A stretch of 64,000 bases of DNA from Manis javanica (GCF_040802235.1 NC_133172.1:60271613-60335612), one strand, 5' to 3'. Shown: positions 1 to 12,534, numbered from the stretch's first letter. Numbers and translations are program-made. The notes: generated by a model from the letters alone, not told the origin.

Positions 1-409
1 AATCATTTTTGCTATAAACCTTAAACTTCATTTGGAGGCAATTTAACCCTCAATTTATCCACAAACTTTTAAAGAAAACAGGGCAGTTTCCTAAAGCAAA
101 TTGCTCCTGAGATGTGAGAGAGTGTCTCATAAATGCATCCTCTCTGAAACTGTTGAGGACTGAACTGGAAATTAGGACAATTCAAATTCAAACTAGATCG
201 GGACTTTTGTTGTGTGTTGTTTTTTGTTTTTGAGTTACTTTGAGGGTTGTTTTTTTTGCCTTTTAGATTGTTAAATATTTTAATGATCAGTGATATCTAG
301 TATTGGCAAAGGAGTGGATAGTCTCATGATAAGGTAAAGAGATACAAATTGGTACAGCCTTACTGTATATACTGACGATACTGTGGCAGCAGCTACTAAA
401 ATGTTTGGA

Positions 410-770
410 ACACAGCAACTTCATTTCTAGATATTAGGCCAGAGAAAAGTTACCCTCATACAAAGAGACTAGGACAAAGATGTTCCTGGAAGCATTGGTT
501 GCAGTAAGAGAAAATACAAACAACCTCAAACCCATCAACATTTAAATAAACAATAGCATGCTTGCATTCAGAAAGAATGAGCTAGAACAATTAATATGGA
601 CGATTATCATCCAGACATGTTACTGAAGAAAATGTGGGATAAGAAAAGTATCAAGTTGGAACTTATGTTAGACAACACCCTAAACCAGTGTTCTGTGTGG
701 TGTATGTATATTTAGGTAGATGTTTGGAAAAGGGCCTGAACTATAGACTCTACTACGTGGTCAGTAGTTG
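410..770 (+). repeat. Old L1 3' fragment (L1M-like)
   Basis: Diverged match to the L1 ORF2 tail: a segment like 'gatgttcctggaagcattg', then a phrase meaning 'cctcaaacccatcaacatt', then the 'tactgaagaaaatgtggg' region. Sense orientation. The first 400 bases of the window hold nothing else I recognise. Confidence 0.55.
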
Positions 771-1330
771 AAGGAATAGGTGTTGGACTAATGCACATTG
801 CTCATATTTCTTCCCACTTGGCATCTGCCTTTGGAATTTTGTTTTAAACAATACAACTTGCCTTCAAAATCTGTGAGTGATTTTCCTAAGACAGGTGAAT
901 GCCCCCGAATGTCGCAGATGAGGTTCTGCTCTTTGCTGCCCAGCGTGGCACCTCTCCTCGCCTGGTCTGGGTCTCGCTGCCATGTGGCCGGGGGGGCTCT
1001 TCAGTAAAATCCTGCCTCTTGGTGTGTGTGTTCATAGAACCTTCGTCTTCCAACCTGCCCTCTCCCTTTCCCTTATTCTTTTCTCAGATGGACCACCCCT
1101 CCCCCAGAGAAGCCTCCCATACCAACCGCAGATTGGGCACAGCCCCCTGTGACGTGTGCCCTGAGAGCGCCACGTACTTCCTGCTTTGTGCTCAGCATAA
1201 CTCTGATTATACAACCATCGTGTAGTTAATTATGTTAAGCTAAGAAATATTCCTAACCTGCAGGAAATAATGTAAGCAGACCTTGTGTCCAGACCACCTA
1301 GACTTTCACGTTTCATATTCAGTATCTGTC
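771..1330. other. Unassigned single-copy stretch
   Basis: Mixed composition. Short open frames overlap on both strands without family resemblance, splice support or poly(A) context. No gene called. Confidence 0.5.
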
Positions 1331-1334
1331 TCTC

Positions 1335-1525
1335 CTAGACCCCAAGAGTTATATAACCTCTTGTGCTTCTGTTTATTAATGTTAAAAATGGGGCTCATAC
1401 TATTATGCCGTCAGTTGTTGTGAGGATTAAGTATCTTAATAGTTGTAAATCATTTAGAACAGTGCCTGGCATGTTGTATGGTAAGAACCCAACAAATGGG
1501 AGCTACTGTAACTAGTTGTTACCAC
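1335..1525 (+). repeat. MIR SINE fragment
   Basis: Matches the MIR 3' half: 'aatggggctcatac', 'tgttgtgaggattaag', 'agaacagtgcctggca'. Sense orientation. Confidence 0.75.
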
Positions 1526-1526
1526 T

Positions 1527-1590
1527 GGACTCTAAGCTACGTAAGGGCAGGAACCCCATCTGTCTTGTTCACTGGGGTGAATTGTAAACT
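1527..1590 (+). repeat. L2 3'-end fragment
   Basis: Matches the L2 tail pattern 'ctctaagctacgtaagggca' and 'tcttgttcactg'. It abuts the MIR directly. Confidence 0.55.
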
Positions 1591-1985
1591 GTGGCCCCAG
1601 CTCCTCTCACCCTGCTACATGTGTCCCTTTGCAGTGTGATTTTTCCCACTCCCGCCATCCGGAAATGGAGTCCGAGTTCCCCTGCCCTTGAATCTGGGCA
1701 GACCTCGTGACTTGCTCTGACCAATAAATGCTGCAGAAGCGATAGTCCGCAGTCTCTGAGGCCAGGCTGTAAGCGACCTGGTGGTTGCCGTGGTCATTCT
1801 CTTGGAACGCTGCCCTCTCAGGGAGCTGGTCTCACCTACCCTCTGCCTGGAGGAGAACTGAGACACCAGCCACCTCCTCTGTGAGCGCAGCTGTTCTAGG
1901 ACTTCCCACCAGCTGGCCCTGTGCCTGAATGTAGCACATGCCTCAGGTGAGACTGCAGAATTACTAGGCAACCCAGAGATGCATG
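1591..1985 (+). repeat. Ancient interspersed repeat, family not assigned
   Basis: Contains phrases common in a mammal-wide dispersed repeat ('cttgaatctgggcagacct', 'gtgacttgctctgaccaat', 'cttggaacgctgccctct'). I cannot name the family with confidence. Confidence 0.4.
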
Positions 1986-2084
1986 CAATAAAACATCATT
2001 CTTGTTTCAAACTCAGTTTCTGTACTAATTCACGGGGAGACTTGGTACCCAGCAAATGCTCATACGGTCACTCTTGTTTCTTTC

Positions 2085-2200
2085 ATGCCCAGCCCAGGGC
2101 TGGCATTAGTAAGTGCTCAATTAGTACTTGTGGAGTGAATGGATGCATCCATGAGCAAAGGAAAGGAATGAAGGAATGAATGAATGAAGAGAAACCAGGG
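2085..2200 (+). repeat. L2 3'-end fragment with GAAT simple tail
   Basis: Sequence like 'gtaagtgctcaattagtact' followed by repeated gaatgaat, typical of the L2 3' terminus. Confidence 0.55.
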
Positions 2201-4185
2201 ATGCGGCCCTTTTGTTGCGGGGGACGGATTAATTCCACGGTGTAGGAGCATCGAATTGCAGCAGCCGTGGTCTCTTTTTCATTGCCGCTTCCATGGACTG
2301 TGTGCTTAGAAAGAGAAATGTGATGAGACATAATCTTCTAATCGCATTAGAACAAGTTGTCATGTCTTTTCTATGGATTGTGAAAGAACATCCAAATTTC
2401 AGATGTAGGTGCCCCGACTGCTTTAAAAACTAGACCATCCATTAATACATTTCAGGAAATTACGCTCAAGCTGGTTATCTTGATCAACAGTAAGGTGGTT
2501 ATTTCTCCTCTCGACCGCAGATAAAAGTGCCGCTTGGGAACCCTGGCAGTAATCTGAGCTCTATGGAATTCTGTACTTTATCTTTATCGTGTATAACAGA
2601 AATCTTAATATTCCACCGGTATTAAGTTCTCCTTACTCCTGAGGCAAAACCGGAAGGCAAAAAAATCTCCAAAGCCATTGAATTGTGTTCACGGCTCCTC
2701 GGATTTCAGTTTTAAGACAGAGCTGAAAAGACAAAACAGATTAATTAATTCAAGTGTCACAATTGTAATTATCTAATTTGCTTTACTCCACAGATTTTCA
2801 ACACTTGGCATTCAACCGGTAGTTAAAAGTGTGGGGGATTTATATGGCATAAACATTTGTTAATCAACCACCATAAAACCTAGTTTTCTCTTTTTAAATG
2901 ATTTCCTGGGGCTGACAGGGTAAGGAGTAGGGAGAAAAAAATAAATGGGCCAATTTTTCTCATTTTTCATGCCAGAGCGTCAATAAATACCATCTAGAAT
3001 TGAAACATGGAATCTAAGAAAAAGTTAATGACTTCAGCTTCTATGATTTTTATAATGTTTTCCTAACTTTAAAGGGACAGTGACCTTGTTCCTCTTGAGT
3101 GTGTGTCTGTGCAACCAAAGGTGGGCGATCTCTTTAGTTCAACTTCAAATTCTTTTGTCAAATCCAAGCAAAATCAAATGCTTTCTCATTAAGAATAGTA
3201 TGTATAGTCAAATTCCCCATTTTTTACAAAGCATGTTATTTGCATAGCAAAGACCAAATACTAATGATGATTTCAGGGGAGTAGGACAGGGAGGCTATTT
3301 TTTGTTTGGCATAATTTGCTCTTTTACACATTCAGTTTTTTAAAAGCATAGTCATGCATCATTTTATGAAAACTATAGTCATTTTTTTTTTAAAAAGCAA
3401 ATAATTTAGGTATGTTTCCTAATTTCCTCCAAGTTAGACCTTTGCCTCAAAATGTCTGGCTTTGAAATCCTGCAGCAAAGGTAGTGATCAGTAAATAGAG
3501 GACTGTTGTGGCCACCTAGGAGGAAGTGACCTGGGGTGTGCTGAGTTCAGGACAATGGGGAGCATGTCCCAGTCGGAGTGATGTGCGGAGGGCAGGGGCT
3601 GCTACAGTCCGGCTTCAGAGGTTTCCAAGAACTGGCATGAGCAGCTCTCCCACACCAATTGTTCTCTCTGCTTAGCTCATATTTCCAGTTCTTTGAATCA
3701 CAATGAGATAGTGAGGTAGCAATTCCAGAATACTTTGTGCTAAAGACCTACCACAGGGCTTCAAATTCCCAGTATTCTTCTGTATCAAATGCAATGTCCA
3801 GAAACATCCAAGCACCCCCAGACTGTCTCCACCCTGTGCCCAATGGTGGTATCAGTTGTCACTTGCTGACACTCTGGGGTCCCCACGGTGGGAACTGCCC
3901 CCGTGAACCGGGCGGGAAGTCCCCACCCCCATGCAGCCCGCAGCCCCACCATGGAAACCACTGAGAGGACCTCTGATGGCAAACGCACCCTTTGGCTGGC
4001 TTCAGTGTTTTCCTGGGACAGACATGGGCCCCTGGTAAAACCTAAGTATAGTTTCCTGTCCTATTGCATGCAATACAGAGAGACACATCTACTCCTAATG
4101 TGGACATCAAGCAGCAAGTAACAGGACCACAAGAAAACACACGAGAGTTTTGTATAATCTTTTAAGTATGACACAAAACTTAGAA
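2201..4185. other. Repeat-poor AT-rich block, possible conserved non-coding DNA
   Basis: No recognised repeat over about 2 kb. It is rich in TAAT homeodomain-type cores (for example ttaattaatt at 2741-2750, adjoining tcaagtg, an NKX2-type motif, at 2750-2756) and has a perfect POU octamer ATTTGCAT at 3238-3245. Open frames at 3.7-4.1 kb are short and unsupported. Enhancer function is inference only. Confidence 0.35.
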
Positions 4186-4189
4186 GCCA

Positions 4190-4500
4190 TCATGGACACT
4201 GATATATTTGACATGAAAAGCTGTTCTGCATGGAAATCTATGCTATAAACAAGTCAAATAACACAACAAACCTTGAAAAACTATTTGTATGCTGAAAGGC
4301 CTGATTTCTTCAATATGAAAAGAGCTCCTATGAATCAGTAAGAAAAAGACAGACAAATGAATTGGAAAAAATAGTTAAGCTTTCAACAGGCCCCAGGAAA
4401 AGTCAACACAAAGTGCTCTTAAACCTGTGAGAAGTTCTATCTCACTTGGGAAAGGAAAATTAAAACTAAAATAACACAGAAACTACCCTTTCCGTCTGTT
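4190..4500 (+). repeat. Old L1-like fragment
   Basis: A-rich sequence resembling the L1 ORF2 C-terminal region ('caatatgaaaagagctccta', then 'gttctatctcacttggg'). Highly diverged. Confidence 0.4.
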
Positions 4501-4714
4501 AGACGGACAGGGACTCCCTGGGCAGGGGTGGGAGGCTTAGTGCTTACCGTGTATACTTAAGTCTATGTCCCTTTCAGTTGTTATACCAGGTACATATTTT
4601 GCCTTTTCAAAAATGTTTGAAATAGAGGCAAGCAGAATATCTAAGCAAAAGGATTTGGAATGGAGAATCTGCAGATGTCTCCTCCCCTCCCACAGGGCAG
4701 CTCTTTGTTCTGCT

Positions 4715-5250
4715 TATTCATTCATGTAACAAATACTCTCTGAGCAGTTGCAGTGCCTGGGCCCCTGGGAAACAGCTTACAAATCCCTTGCTTTCTGGCC
4801 TGGAGGCAGAAAACAAGACAGTCTTTGGTACTGGGTGATGACGGGAGATAGAGCAATAGAGAAGATGGGGAGCACTTGTAGGGCATTGGGGTGCACCAGC
4901 TTGCCTTTTAATAGGGTTCTCAAGAAAGTATCTAAAGAGACAGTGATATGTGTGAGCTGAGACCTCAAAAGAAATAGAGGAGCCACTGCCATAGGAATGT
5001 CTGGGGCCCGGGGAAGTCTTCTAGGCAGAGGGAACAGTGAGTGCAAAGGTCCTGAGCAGGTCACTGGCCTCCCTGCTCTCCTGGAGAATAGGAGAGCAGG
5101 GAGGCCAGTGAGGCTGGCTCCAAGCGAGCCAGAGGGAGAATGGGGGGAGGTGAGGTCAGAGAGGCAGTGCAGGGCCACACAGAGTAGAGCTGAGTGCCTC
5201 GCTGTGAAAACAGGTACATGCCGAGACCAGAGTACGTGCTCTCCTATAAA
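4715..5250 (+). repeat. Mammal-wide dispersed repeat, family not assigned
   Basis: Shows the familiar chain 'tgagacctcaaaagaaata', 'ctaggcagagggaacagtga', 'gtgcaaaggtcctgagcagg' of an ancient dispersed repeat. It contains the perfect inverted repeat listed separately. Confidence 0.5.
5061..5111. repeat. Perfect 22-bp inverted repeat, 7-nt spacer
   Basis: 5061-5082 is the exact reverse complement of 5090-5111; the spacer is ggagaat. The right arm matches what the host repeat normally carries at this point (aggaggccagtg-like), so the left arm is likely the derived copy. Confidence 0.95.
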
Positions 5251-6229
5251 CATCGGCTGGGTTGGAATTTCAAATGCAAAGTGTCATTGTATTAAGGGAA
5301 AACTCCCTTTAACCATTAATTTTCCAGTCTTTACAGAAAGGGAGCATCGAATCATTTTTAAATTTTTCTGCTTCAATTATTAATGCTAAACATTTTCTCC
5401 TATTTAGTGATTAATTACAGTAAGCACAAAGCCTATTTGATCTGGATGACTTTTCTCTAATAAATTGTTTTATGCCAGTTGGTAAAATTGTATCAGAGTT
5501 CTGCATCTAACATTACAAGTGCTATTGGTGTGTGATACTTTTCAGAAATAGGATTTTTTTTCATGGTTCTAGAATATTCCATCGTAAGAGGATAATCACT
5601 TATTATTTAACTCTCTATCATCATCCTAAGAGGACAACCCAGATCATTTAACTAAATTTCTGGGACTGAATGTTAGAGAAGGGTTTGATTTAACCATCTC
5701 CCTCGCCCCTCCCCTCCCTGTTCCCCTCCACACACAAACGCACATCTTTCCTGCATCTTCCCAGCAGAGGTTTTCCAGAAGGAACATCTTCCTGGACAGG
5801 CAGAGGGCATATCTGCTGGCCTGCACGAAGGAGAGTTCTGGGATTCTGCCAGAACCCCGGTTTACCTGCCCTGCAGCCCCGCCTGTCCTAGGCAGGTGAG
5901 GACACCCCAGGAGCTAACACCCCAGCCACCTGCCCTCCCCTCCAAGCCGCCCTGAGCTGCCCCCCAGTCCTGCATATGGCACCCTCTTTCCCACCCAGGC
6001 CTTTACCCTAGCTGGGTCCTGACGCCCCTTCTGGAATCCCCCCACTTCTCAGTCCCCCTGTGGGTCCACTGACACAAGACCTCTCCCCGCCCTCCCTGGA
6101 GTGGCAGCCACTCCCCTGCTTTCCCAGGGTGTGCGTGTCCTCCCCGGGGCAGCCTCCCGCCTGGTGGCCGTGGCACCTCTGCAGGGGCAGCTCCAGCGCC
6201 TGTTACACACCTGGTTCGTGTCGGGAGCA

Positions 6230-6430
6230 CGCTCACCGCAGGTGCACACCCGCGCAGTGAGGGAGGAGGGCGCGGGCCGGTCTCGGGAGGCTCCGGGTCC
6301 CTCCCTGCTGTCTCCTCCCCCAGGCCCAGGAGTGGGGCGCCGAGGCGCCTGGGTTCTGGCCTCAGGCCCTGCGCTAGGCCTTGCTCGCCGCCCCTGCCCG
6401 CGGGTCCGTCAAGCGCCCGGCTTGAGTGGG
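6230..6430. promoter_or_regulatory. Small CpG-dense patch
   Basis: A cluster of CpGs (gcgcgggccgg, gcgccgaggcgcc, ccgcgggtccg) far from any recognised promoter. It is too short for a classical island of over 500 bp. Role unknown. Confidence 0.35.
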
Positions 6431-7479
6431 CAATGCTCAGGCCTCCTCTTCTAGTCTAGTTGGTCCCCCCTGCTGAGGCCGGGGCTGCACGAGATGTAGC
6501 CCCCTTCCGGCCCCTTAACAGGAACGGAGGCAGAAGTCCTCGCACTCCGGTGCCCCCAGGACCCCCTAACAGGGTCTCCTGATCGTCCCCTCTGCCCCTT
6601 ACACGTGTCCCCTTCTCCCGGCAAAGCTGGGGAGTCATCAGGAGAGGGCTTTTCCTGGGAGCAGCCTACGGAGTGTCTTTGTGCCACGGAGAAAGCGGGG
6701 TTGCTTCCCTGGAATACTTTAACTTCCATCGCCAGAAAATCACCGTAATTGCTCATCTTGTATCTAGAAAACGGTCAGGATAAATATACAAATCTGAAAG
6801 GCAGGCCCCCTGCCAAGGATGGCTTTGTGCAGTGCACTCCCCACACCCCCGGCCCTGACTTCCCAGCCTTTCCCTGCACACCACAGATGTGCTCTTCCCA
6901 ACCCACCCTCACCACCAAGCACTAAGCATGTCACCTCTCCCGAGGAACCCTAAGGCCAAGGGTCAGGACCCACATCTTGCTGGAAAGGTCAAGCACCCAC
7001 CTGTCGAGGCACCCTGTTCTTATTCAGCGTTAGGCGGACTGTTCCAAGGAGAACATGATGAAAGGGGGAGGTGAAAAGGTGTGAACCTAAATGTTGGCAA
7101 ATATATTTCCTTCTTTGCGTGTGCTCAATTCTCAATTCTCCTCTCAATTCTCACTAGCTTGTGAATTTATTCTTTCCCCCCATTTTACAGAAACAGAAAT
7201 TGAAGCTCCCCATGCTCAGCCACTCCTCCAGGGTCACCTTGTAAAATGTTACACTGTTTGTTCTTCCCGCCTTCAAATCCCCTAACTGCTCACTGAAATG
7301 GAGCAAGAGGCCAGAGAACAAGGGGAATGTGTCTGCTAGGGCTTCCAGCTCCCCACCCCGCTGCTCTGCATGCGCCCAGCTGGGCATTAGGGGCCATCTG
7401 GGTGGTTGGGTTGTGAGCCTGGATGTCAGTTTTCACTTAGGGAAAATTTTTACACTGCAGTCAAAAGCCATTTAACAAA

Positions 7480-7965
7480 TAAACGCCGGGAAGACGATAA
7501 TAGAAGTGCTGGTAACCTTTAATGACAGTGGTTCTTGCAAAATGTAGAGCTCAGGAAGGGCTGGCGCTTGATCCAAAAAGCTCTTGTTAAAATCCAATCA
7601 TCTTCAGCAATGAGCGTTAGCAGGAAATGCCTGCAATGAACAAAAACATAGGAAAGGTTAATGGCCTCCTCTGCTAAAACGATTCAGGGTTTTTATCTCA
7701 TGTTCCATCTCATCCTCAGATTGTGCATATGATGAAGATTTTTTTTCTTCTTGGTAATCAGGAGAAAAATTGATTACCAAAATTATAATTAAGAGCTGGG
7801 AAAATATGCAACAATTTGGCTGCTTCATTTAGCACATATTTCAGGTTAATTGCATGATTTTACTAATGAAGGTATTTGCATGAATATTTTCAGTGGCTAC
7901 ATTCAATTTATTGTGTAATGAACACTCTCCTCAGCAGATGACTTCATTTTTTTGTTGGATTTAGG
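7480..7965. other. AT-rich single-copy block with POU octamer
   Basis: Repeat-free, with a perfect octamer ATTTGCAT at 7874-7881, several TAAT cores and an ATTTAGCACATATTT-like segment. It resembles developmental conserved elements in composition, but conservation cannot be tested here. Confidence 0.3.
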
Positions 7966-8169
7966 ATGGGACAAAGGCAGAAACACAGGAGAAGATGCCT
8001 AGCATCACATGTGAGGATCCTGGCCAGTAATCAGCTAAGCTCCTTTTAGAGAATTCACGCTGCCTACTCATACAACTGGATCCTTCTCTAATTTTGAAAA
8101 AGAACTAGAATATTCCAAAAAAAAGTAGAAAAGCCACCTTTATTACCGCTTTTTGAAAAAGTATATTAA

Positions 8170-9060
8170 AAAAGAATTTCATCCATACCTTTCTAGTTCT
8201 ACTCTCCACGAGTAATTACAGCTTACTTCCATTTTTTTAAAAATAAATGTGATTACTGTGAAATTAGAAAGAAATTAGAAAATAAAGAAAAGCAAAGAAA
8301 ATAAAAATTACCCATACTTCTGCTGTTTAACTGCTGTTGGAGCTTGGGGGTATACTATTCTAAATACTTTTCCTTTGCATAAAGGTACTTTTATATTTTT
8401 TTAACAAAACATCATACTATATATAATTTTTCATTTAAACTATTGTTTCTCTGAACAATAAATAAATTATGAACTTTTTTATCAGTAAATATAATTTCTA
8501 CCTCTGTATAAGTTATGAAGTTTTTCATAGTGTGGATACACCATAATTTCTTTAAGTGATCCCTTCTTGTTGGACATGTAGGTTATTTTCCCTATTAGAA
8601 GCAACAGGAAATGAACTTTCTCAAAGCTCTTTGAATACATCTATCATTATTTCCTTAAGATGAATTCATAGATACTAAATGATTGGGAAGCCTTGATAGA
8701 TGTTGCCAATTTGACCCTAGAAAGATATAAATTTAAAATCCTACCAGGACTGTGGGATAAGGCACATTTCCCTACAATCTTACTGACATTGGGGCCCGAT
8801 GCTATGATTTGAAAATGACAGCTACAAGACTTATCTCTTTGTTGATTTAACTTACATTTCTTTAGTTACTAGTGGAACATGAGATTATTTATAGGCCATT
8901 TATAATCATTCTTTGTGAACTGCCAGCACAAGCACTTGGCCCATTTTTTTTAAATGGGTTGTTAATTTTTCTCTTTTGTAGGATCTTTTAAGGATATGAC
9001 CATTAATCTATATATGTAGTACAAATTTATTTTTTCCATTGACTTTACTGTTTTTTTATT
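8170..9060 (-). repeat. Old L1 fragment (L1M/HAL1-like), antisense
   Basis: T-rich antisense L1 pattern, with phrases such as 'tagatgttgccaatttgacc', 'aagtgatcccttcttgttgg' and 'ccaggactgtgggataagg'. Diverged. Confidence 0.5.
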
Positions 9061-9224
9061 GGTAAAAAAAAACAATACATTTTACTCAGCATGTTCATTT
9101 CCTGTGAGAGATCCAGGCCCAGATGCAGGAGCCACCCCTGCAGGACTGTCTGGTCGATGTGCTAATGCCAGCAGAGAGCACGGTGTGGGCCTGCCTGGCC
9201 ACAGTCACAGTCAAGGTGCCTTAC

Positions 9225-9365
9225 TGCATTCATTCACTTAATTCCCACATTGTTATCTGCATTTTACAGATGAAGAAACAGCGGTTCAAAGGGCTTCAGT
9301 GCTTGGCCCAGGTCGTTCAAGGACAGAGCCTGGATTCGAACCCAAGCAGTCCATTCCAGGGCTAG
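9225..9365 (-). repeat. MIR fragment, antisense
   Basis: Antisense MIR pattern: 'attttacagatgaagaaac', 'gcttggcccaggtcgttc', 'gcctggattcgaacccaag'. Confidence 0.75.
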
Positions 9366-9369
9366 ACCC

Positions 9370-11400
9370 TAAGCGCAAGGTAGCAGTAGGACAAGCATGA
9401 GTTCTTGTGACCTGGGGGTCTGGCTGGCTGTACCTACAGGGACTTGATCAATCAGAAGTATTTGGCTTGCAAAATAGGGATTTTTTTTTTAGTAATTGTA
9501 GAATTCATCTTCCAATCATGTCTTTATTTTAACTGTTAAATAAGGATTTTTATAAAGGGACATTTGACTAGTTATTGCTACATGCTACATAGTGAGTTGT
9601 GTGTAAACATGTCTGTCAAAATCTTGAAGCATCTCTGATGGCATCTGTGATTATGTGTGTCATAGATCCTGGGGCGTCTTCAGCACTGCTCCTGGGTCAG
9701 CGCCTGAGAGAGAAGAAAGCCACTGAGCGGATGTGTGAAGCCGAAGGCATGGCTGTCGGTGGACGGCGGCCGGGCCTCCAGCGGATGGTGCACACCTGCT
9801 AGGAGCCCTGGGCTCTGCACCTGGTACCAGTTCCAGTGGGATTCCTAGGGACACCTGTAGGGCCAGACACACAGGAGCAGCTACAGGGGTTTAGAGGCAT
9901 CACTGCACAGCTCTGGTCAACCTGAGATGCATATTCTTCCACCCCAGCAACCCTACTAAGGGGCAAACGCCCCAGACTGTGAAGCCAGAGCTTGCAGCAT
10001 GGAGTTCTCAGTGGCTCCCGTCCCCCACCTGCTGCAAGGAAGACAGCAAGACCTTGTGAGCCCAGCCAGAGCCAAGTGGGACTTACTTCCCCGTGCAGGC
10101 GGCAGGTGGAGGGTCCGGTGGAGGGAGCAGCCGGCGCTTGGAGCCTCTGGCACCTGTGCAAGCTCAGGTTGGGCGGAACAGGCCTCTCCTTCCAAGCTGA
10201 GGCTCCCCGGGAGAAGAATCTGGAAAACGTCAGGAAACCTCACAAAAGCAGAGTGTTGCTCCTTAAGGAAGCTGTGTAACTTGACTCCAAACGCAATGAG
10301 TGATCCTAGAGTGGGTCCCGGATCCGGGAAGAGTTGCCACCTGGCAGTGCTGGGCAGTGGAAGGCAGGTGAGCGTTACTGACATGGTGTTATGCTTCCTG
10401 AACTTGCTCATTGCCCTCCGATTATGGAAGGGGAGGGCCTGGTTCCTAGGAGTTACCTGCCGACACCTTGAAGGGTAACTGCCATGATCCTGCCGCTTGG
10501 CCGACCTCGGGGGTCGGGGAAGCCTGCCTGAGAAAATGCCCAATGGAGGGTGACGCGCTTGCTCATGGTGCCTGCCAACATGTGATGAATCTAGGTGAGG
10601 GGCGTATGTTTGTGGGTGTTCATTGTACTGTTCTTGCCAGTTTTTTGTAGATTGGAACTGTTTTGTAGGTTTTCTGTAGGTTCAGATTTTTTTGAATTAA
10701 GCATTTTTAAAATGTTAAACATTTTATGTATAGGAACCATGTGTGCTAAAGAATGATGGGTGTGAGAACCAGGTCAGATTCCTGAGGCCTTCATGAGTTT
10801 GCCCCTAAATGACCTGTGGGGCTGCCCAGAGCCCCGCAGTGAGGACATGTGCTGACTGCTGGCAGAGTCCACCTCAGCCAAGGGCAGGCCCTTCCCTGAT
10901 GGCCAGCGATCAATGCTCCCTGGTGCATAAAGGTACATAAAGGCCCAGCCATCTACCCAGCCGGGGACAACACTGAGGGTCACCCCAGCTCCATAGCTCC
11001 CCAGGGCCGGCCAAGGGGTGCCTCCTGTCCAGCACCCACCTCTGCCCATGGTGCTGCTCCCAGGGAGCTCCCACAAACACCCATGATGTCAGCTCCCTCC
11101 CTGAGTCGGCTTCCTGGGGTGCCCCTTACCCTCCACTCACCCCTCCACATTTCCATCTCGCCACCCCTTTCCTTCACACAGCCCACACCACACACCATGG
11201 CATTTCTTTCTCTAAAACAGTTCTGTCTGCAATATTTGCTCCATACAGACAAAAAGACAGAACAAGCTGATGAGTGCCTGTGTGCCCCTACGCCACTTTA
11301 CCACATCTCAGCCCATGTCACACATTCTCAGACCACTCTTGGTTTTTTTAAGGAAGGAAACATCACAGAGTCAGCCAAGGCCTCCCGGGCACCCGCCTCC
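9370..11400. other. Single-copy stretch, no gene supported
   Basis: Several frames of 95-195 codons are open on both strands around 9.8-10.5 kb, but they overlap one another, show no domain or family resemblance and have no coherent exon structure. A short (TTTT)-rich segment lies near 10.69 kb. Confidence 0.5.
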
Positions 11401-11850
11401 AATCCCCGTCCCCCGTCAGGTTCTTCCATCATCCATTTGGTGTTTTTCCTTCATGTGTATGTTCTTAAACTTTTAATACCTATCCATGCATCCGTAAACA
11501 ACATGTGGCATGATGTTTTATAGTATTATATTTTATATATATGTACATATAACTATTTTCATTCAGGCCACATCATTCCACAACTTGCTTTTCAGTTTCG
11601 CATTGTGAAATGCATCCGCGTGGGTGTACATGTGGTAGCCCATTCAGTTTGCCCTGTGTCCCCCGTGCCACTGAATTCCTTATGCCCCAGAGATCTTATC
11701 CTTCCTGTGTGGAGGGGTGTGCAGGTTGTATCCGGTTCTTCTTCTTTGCAAACAACACCGCAGTTACCATCCTCACCCCTGTTCCTTGAGCAAGCGTGAC
11801 AGTGTCACAGGGGTGTGTTTACATCTAAGGGGGAAATAAATCTGGGGCAG
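11400..11850 (-). repeat. Old L1 fragment, antisense
   Basis: Antisense L1-like phrases 'ccacatcattccacaacttg' and 'attgtgaaatgcatccg', followed by 'tctttgcaaacaacaccgc'. Diverged. Confidence 0.45.
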
Positions 11851-12534
11851 GCGAGTGATGCTTAGCAGGAAGTCACCATCTGACCTCAAAGCTCGTGATA
11901 CAGCTTCTGATACAGCTCCCGCAGCCGTGGGAGATGCGGCAGTGTCACTGGCTAATAGTCAAGCCCTGATTCCAGGGGCCTACAAGGGCGCATCTCACAC
12001 ACGCATCAGCAGGTGAGCTGGGCTCTGCTCCGAACTGACCGCGGGCTGGGCTCCTAGCAACCTCATGGGCCTTTTGCTCCTGTAGGGACAGGTGCTCTCT
12101 GGAACATGCTCTTCTCAAGGTGGAAGACAGGCCCGAGAGGCCAAGCCAAACCACAAGAGCTCCTATAAAGACTCTGGTCCCGTGTGGCGTACATTGTCTG
12201 CTCATATCCCACGGGCCAAAGCAAATGACAAGGCCTCGCCTCAGTCAGCAGAGGGGAGCCAGCGCCACCTGAAACGACATCTTGGCAAGGGCAGGAGAGA
12301 GGGAAGGAAGATGGCATGCCTGCCACAGGCGCTGGCCCCCCACTCCCTGTGCCCCTCCTCTGCACACGCACACAGACTCAACCTCAGGCATTATTACCTT
12401 CCCCACAAGTTACCTCTGCCCTCCCCCCATTCCTCCCAACTGTTTCCAGAGCTGAGCTGGGTTGGGAAGTGATGGGCCAGACACGAGTCTAGTGCAGTAA
12501 TAACTACAGGGAGCAAAGGTACCATCAGAATGTG

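Larger units (their letters stand above)
5255..8165. other. Single-copy DNA with a CpG-rich patch
   Basis: No gene or firm repeat identified. Composition swings from AT-rich (5.3-5.6 kb) to GC-rich (5.8-6.7 kb, CpG-dense at 6230-6430) and back to AT-rich after 7.4 kb. The open frames in the GC-rich part lack splice or homology support. Confidence 0.5.

Noticed and set aside
9956-10543. 195-codon minus-strand ORF
   Set aside because: No recognised domain, overlapping frames on the other strand are equally open, and no exon or poly(A) context is seen.
12250-12275. CTCF site (minus strand aggtggcgc)
   Set aside because: Only the second half of the core matches; the CCA half is absent.
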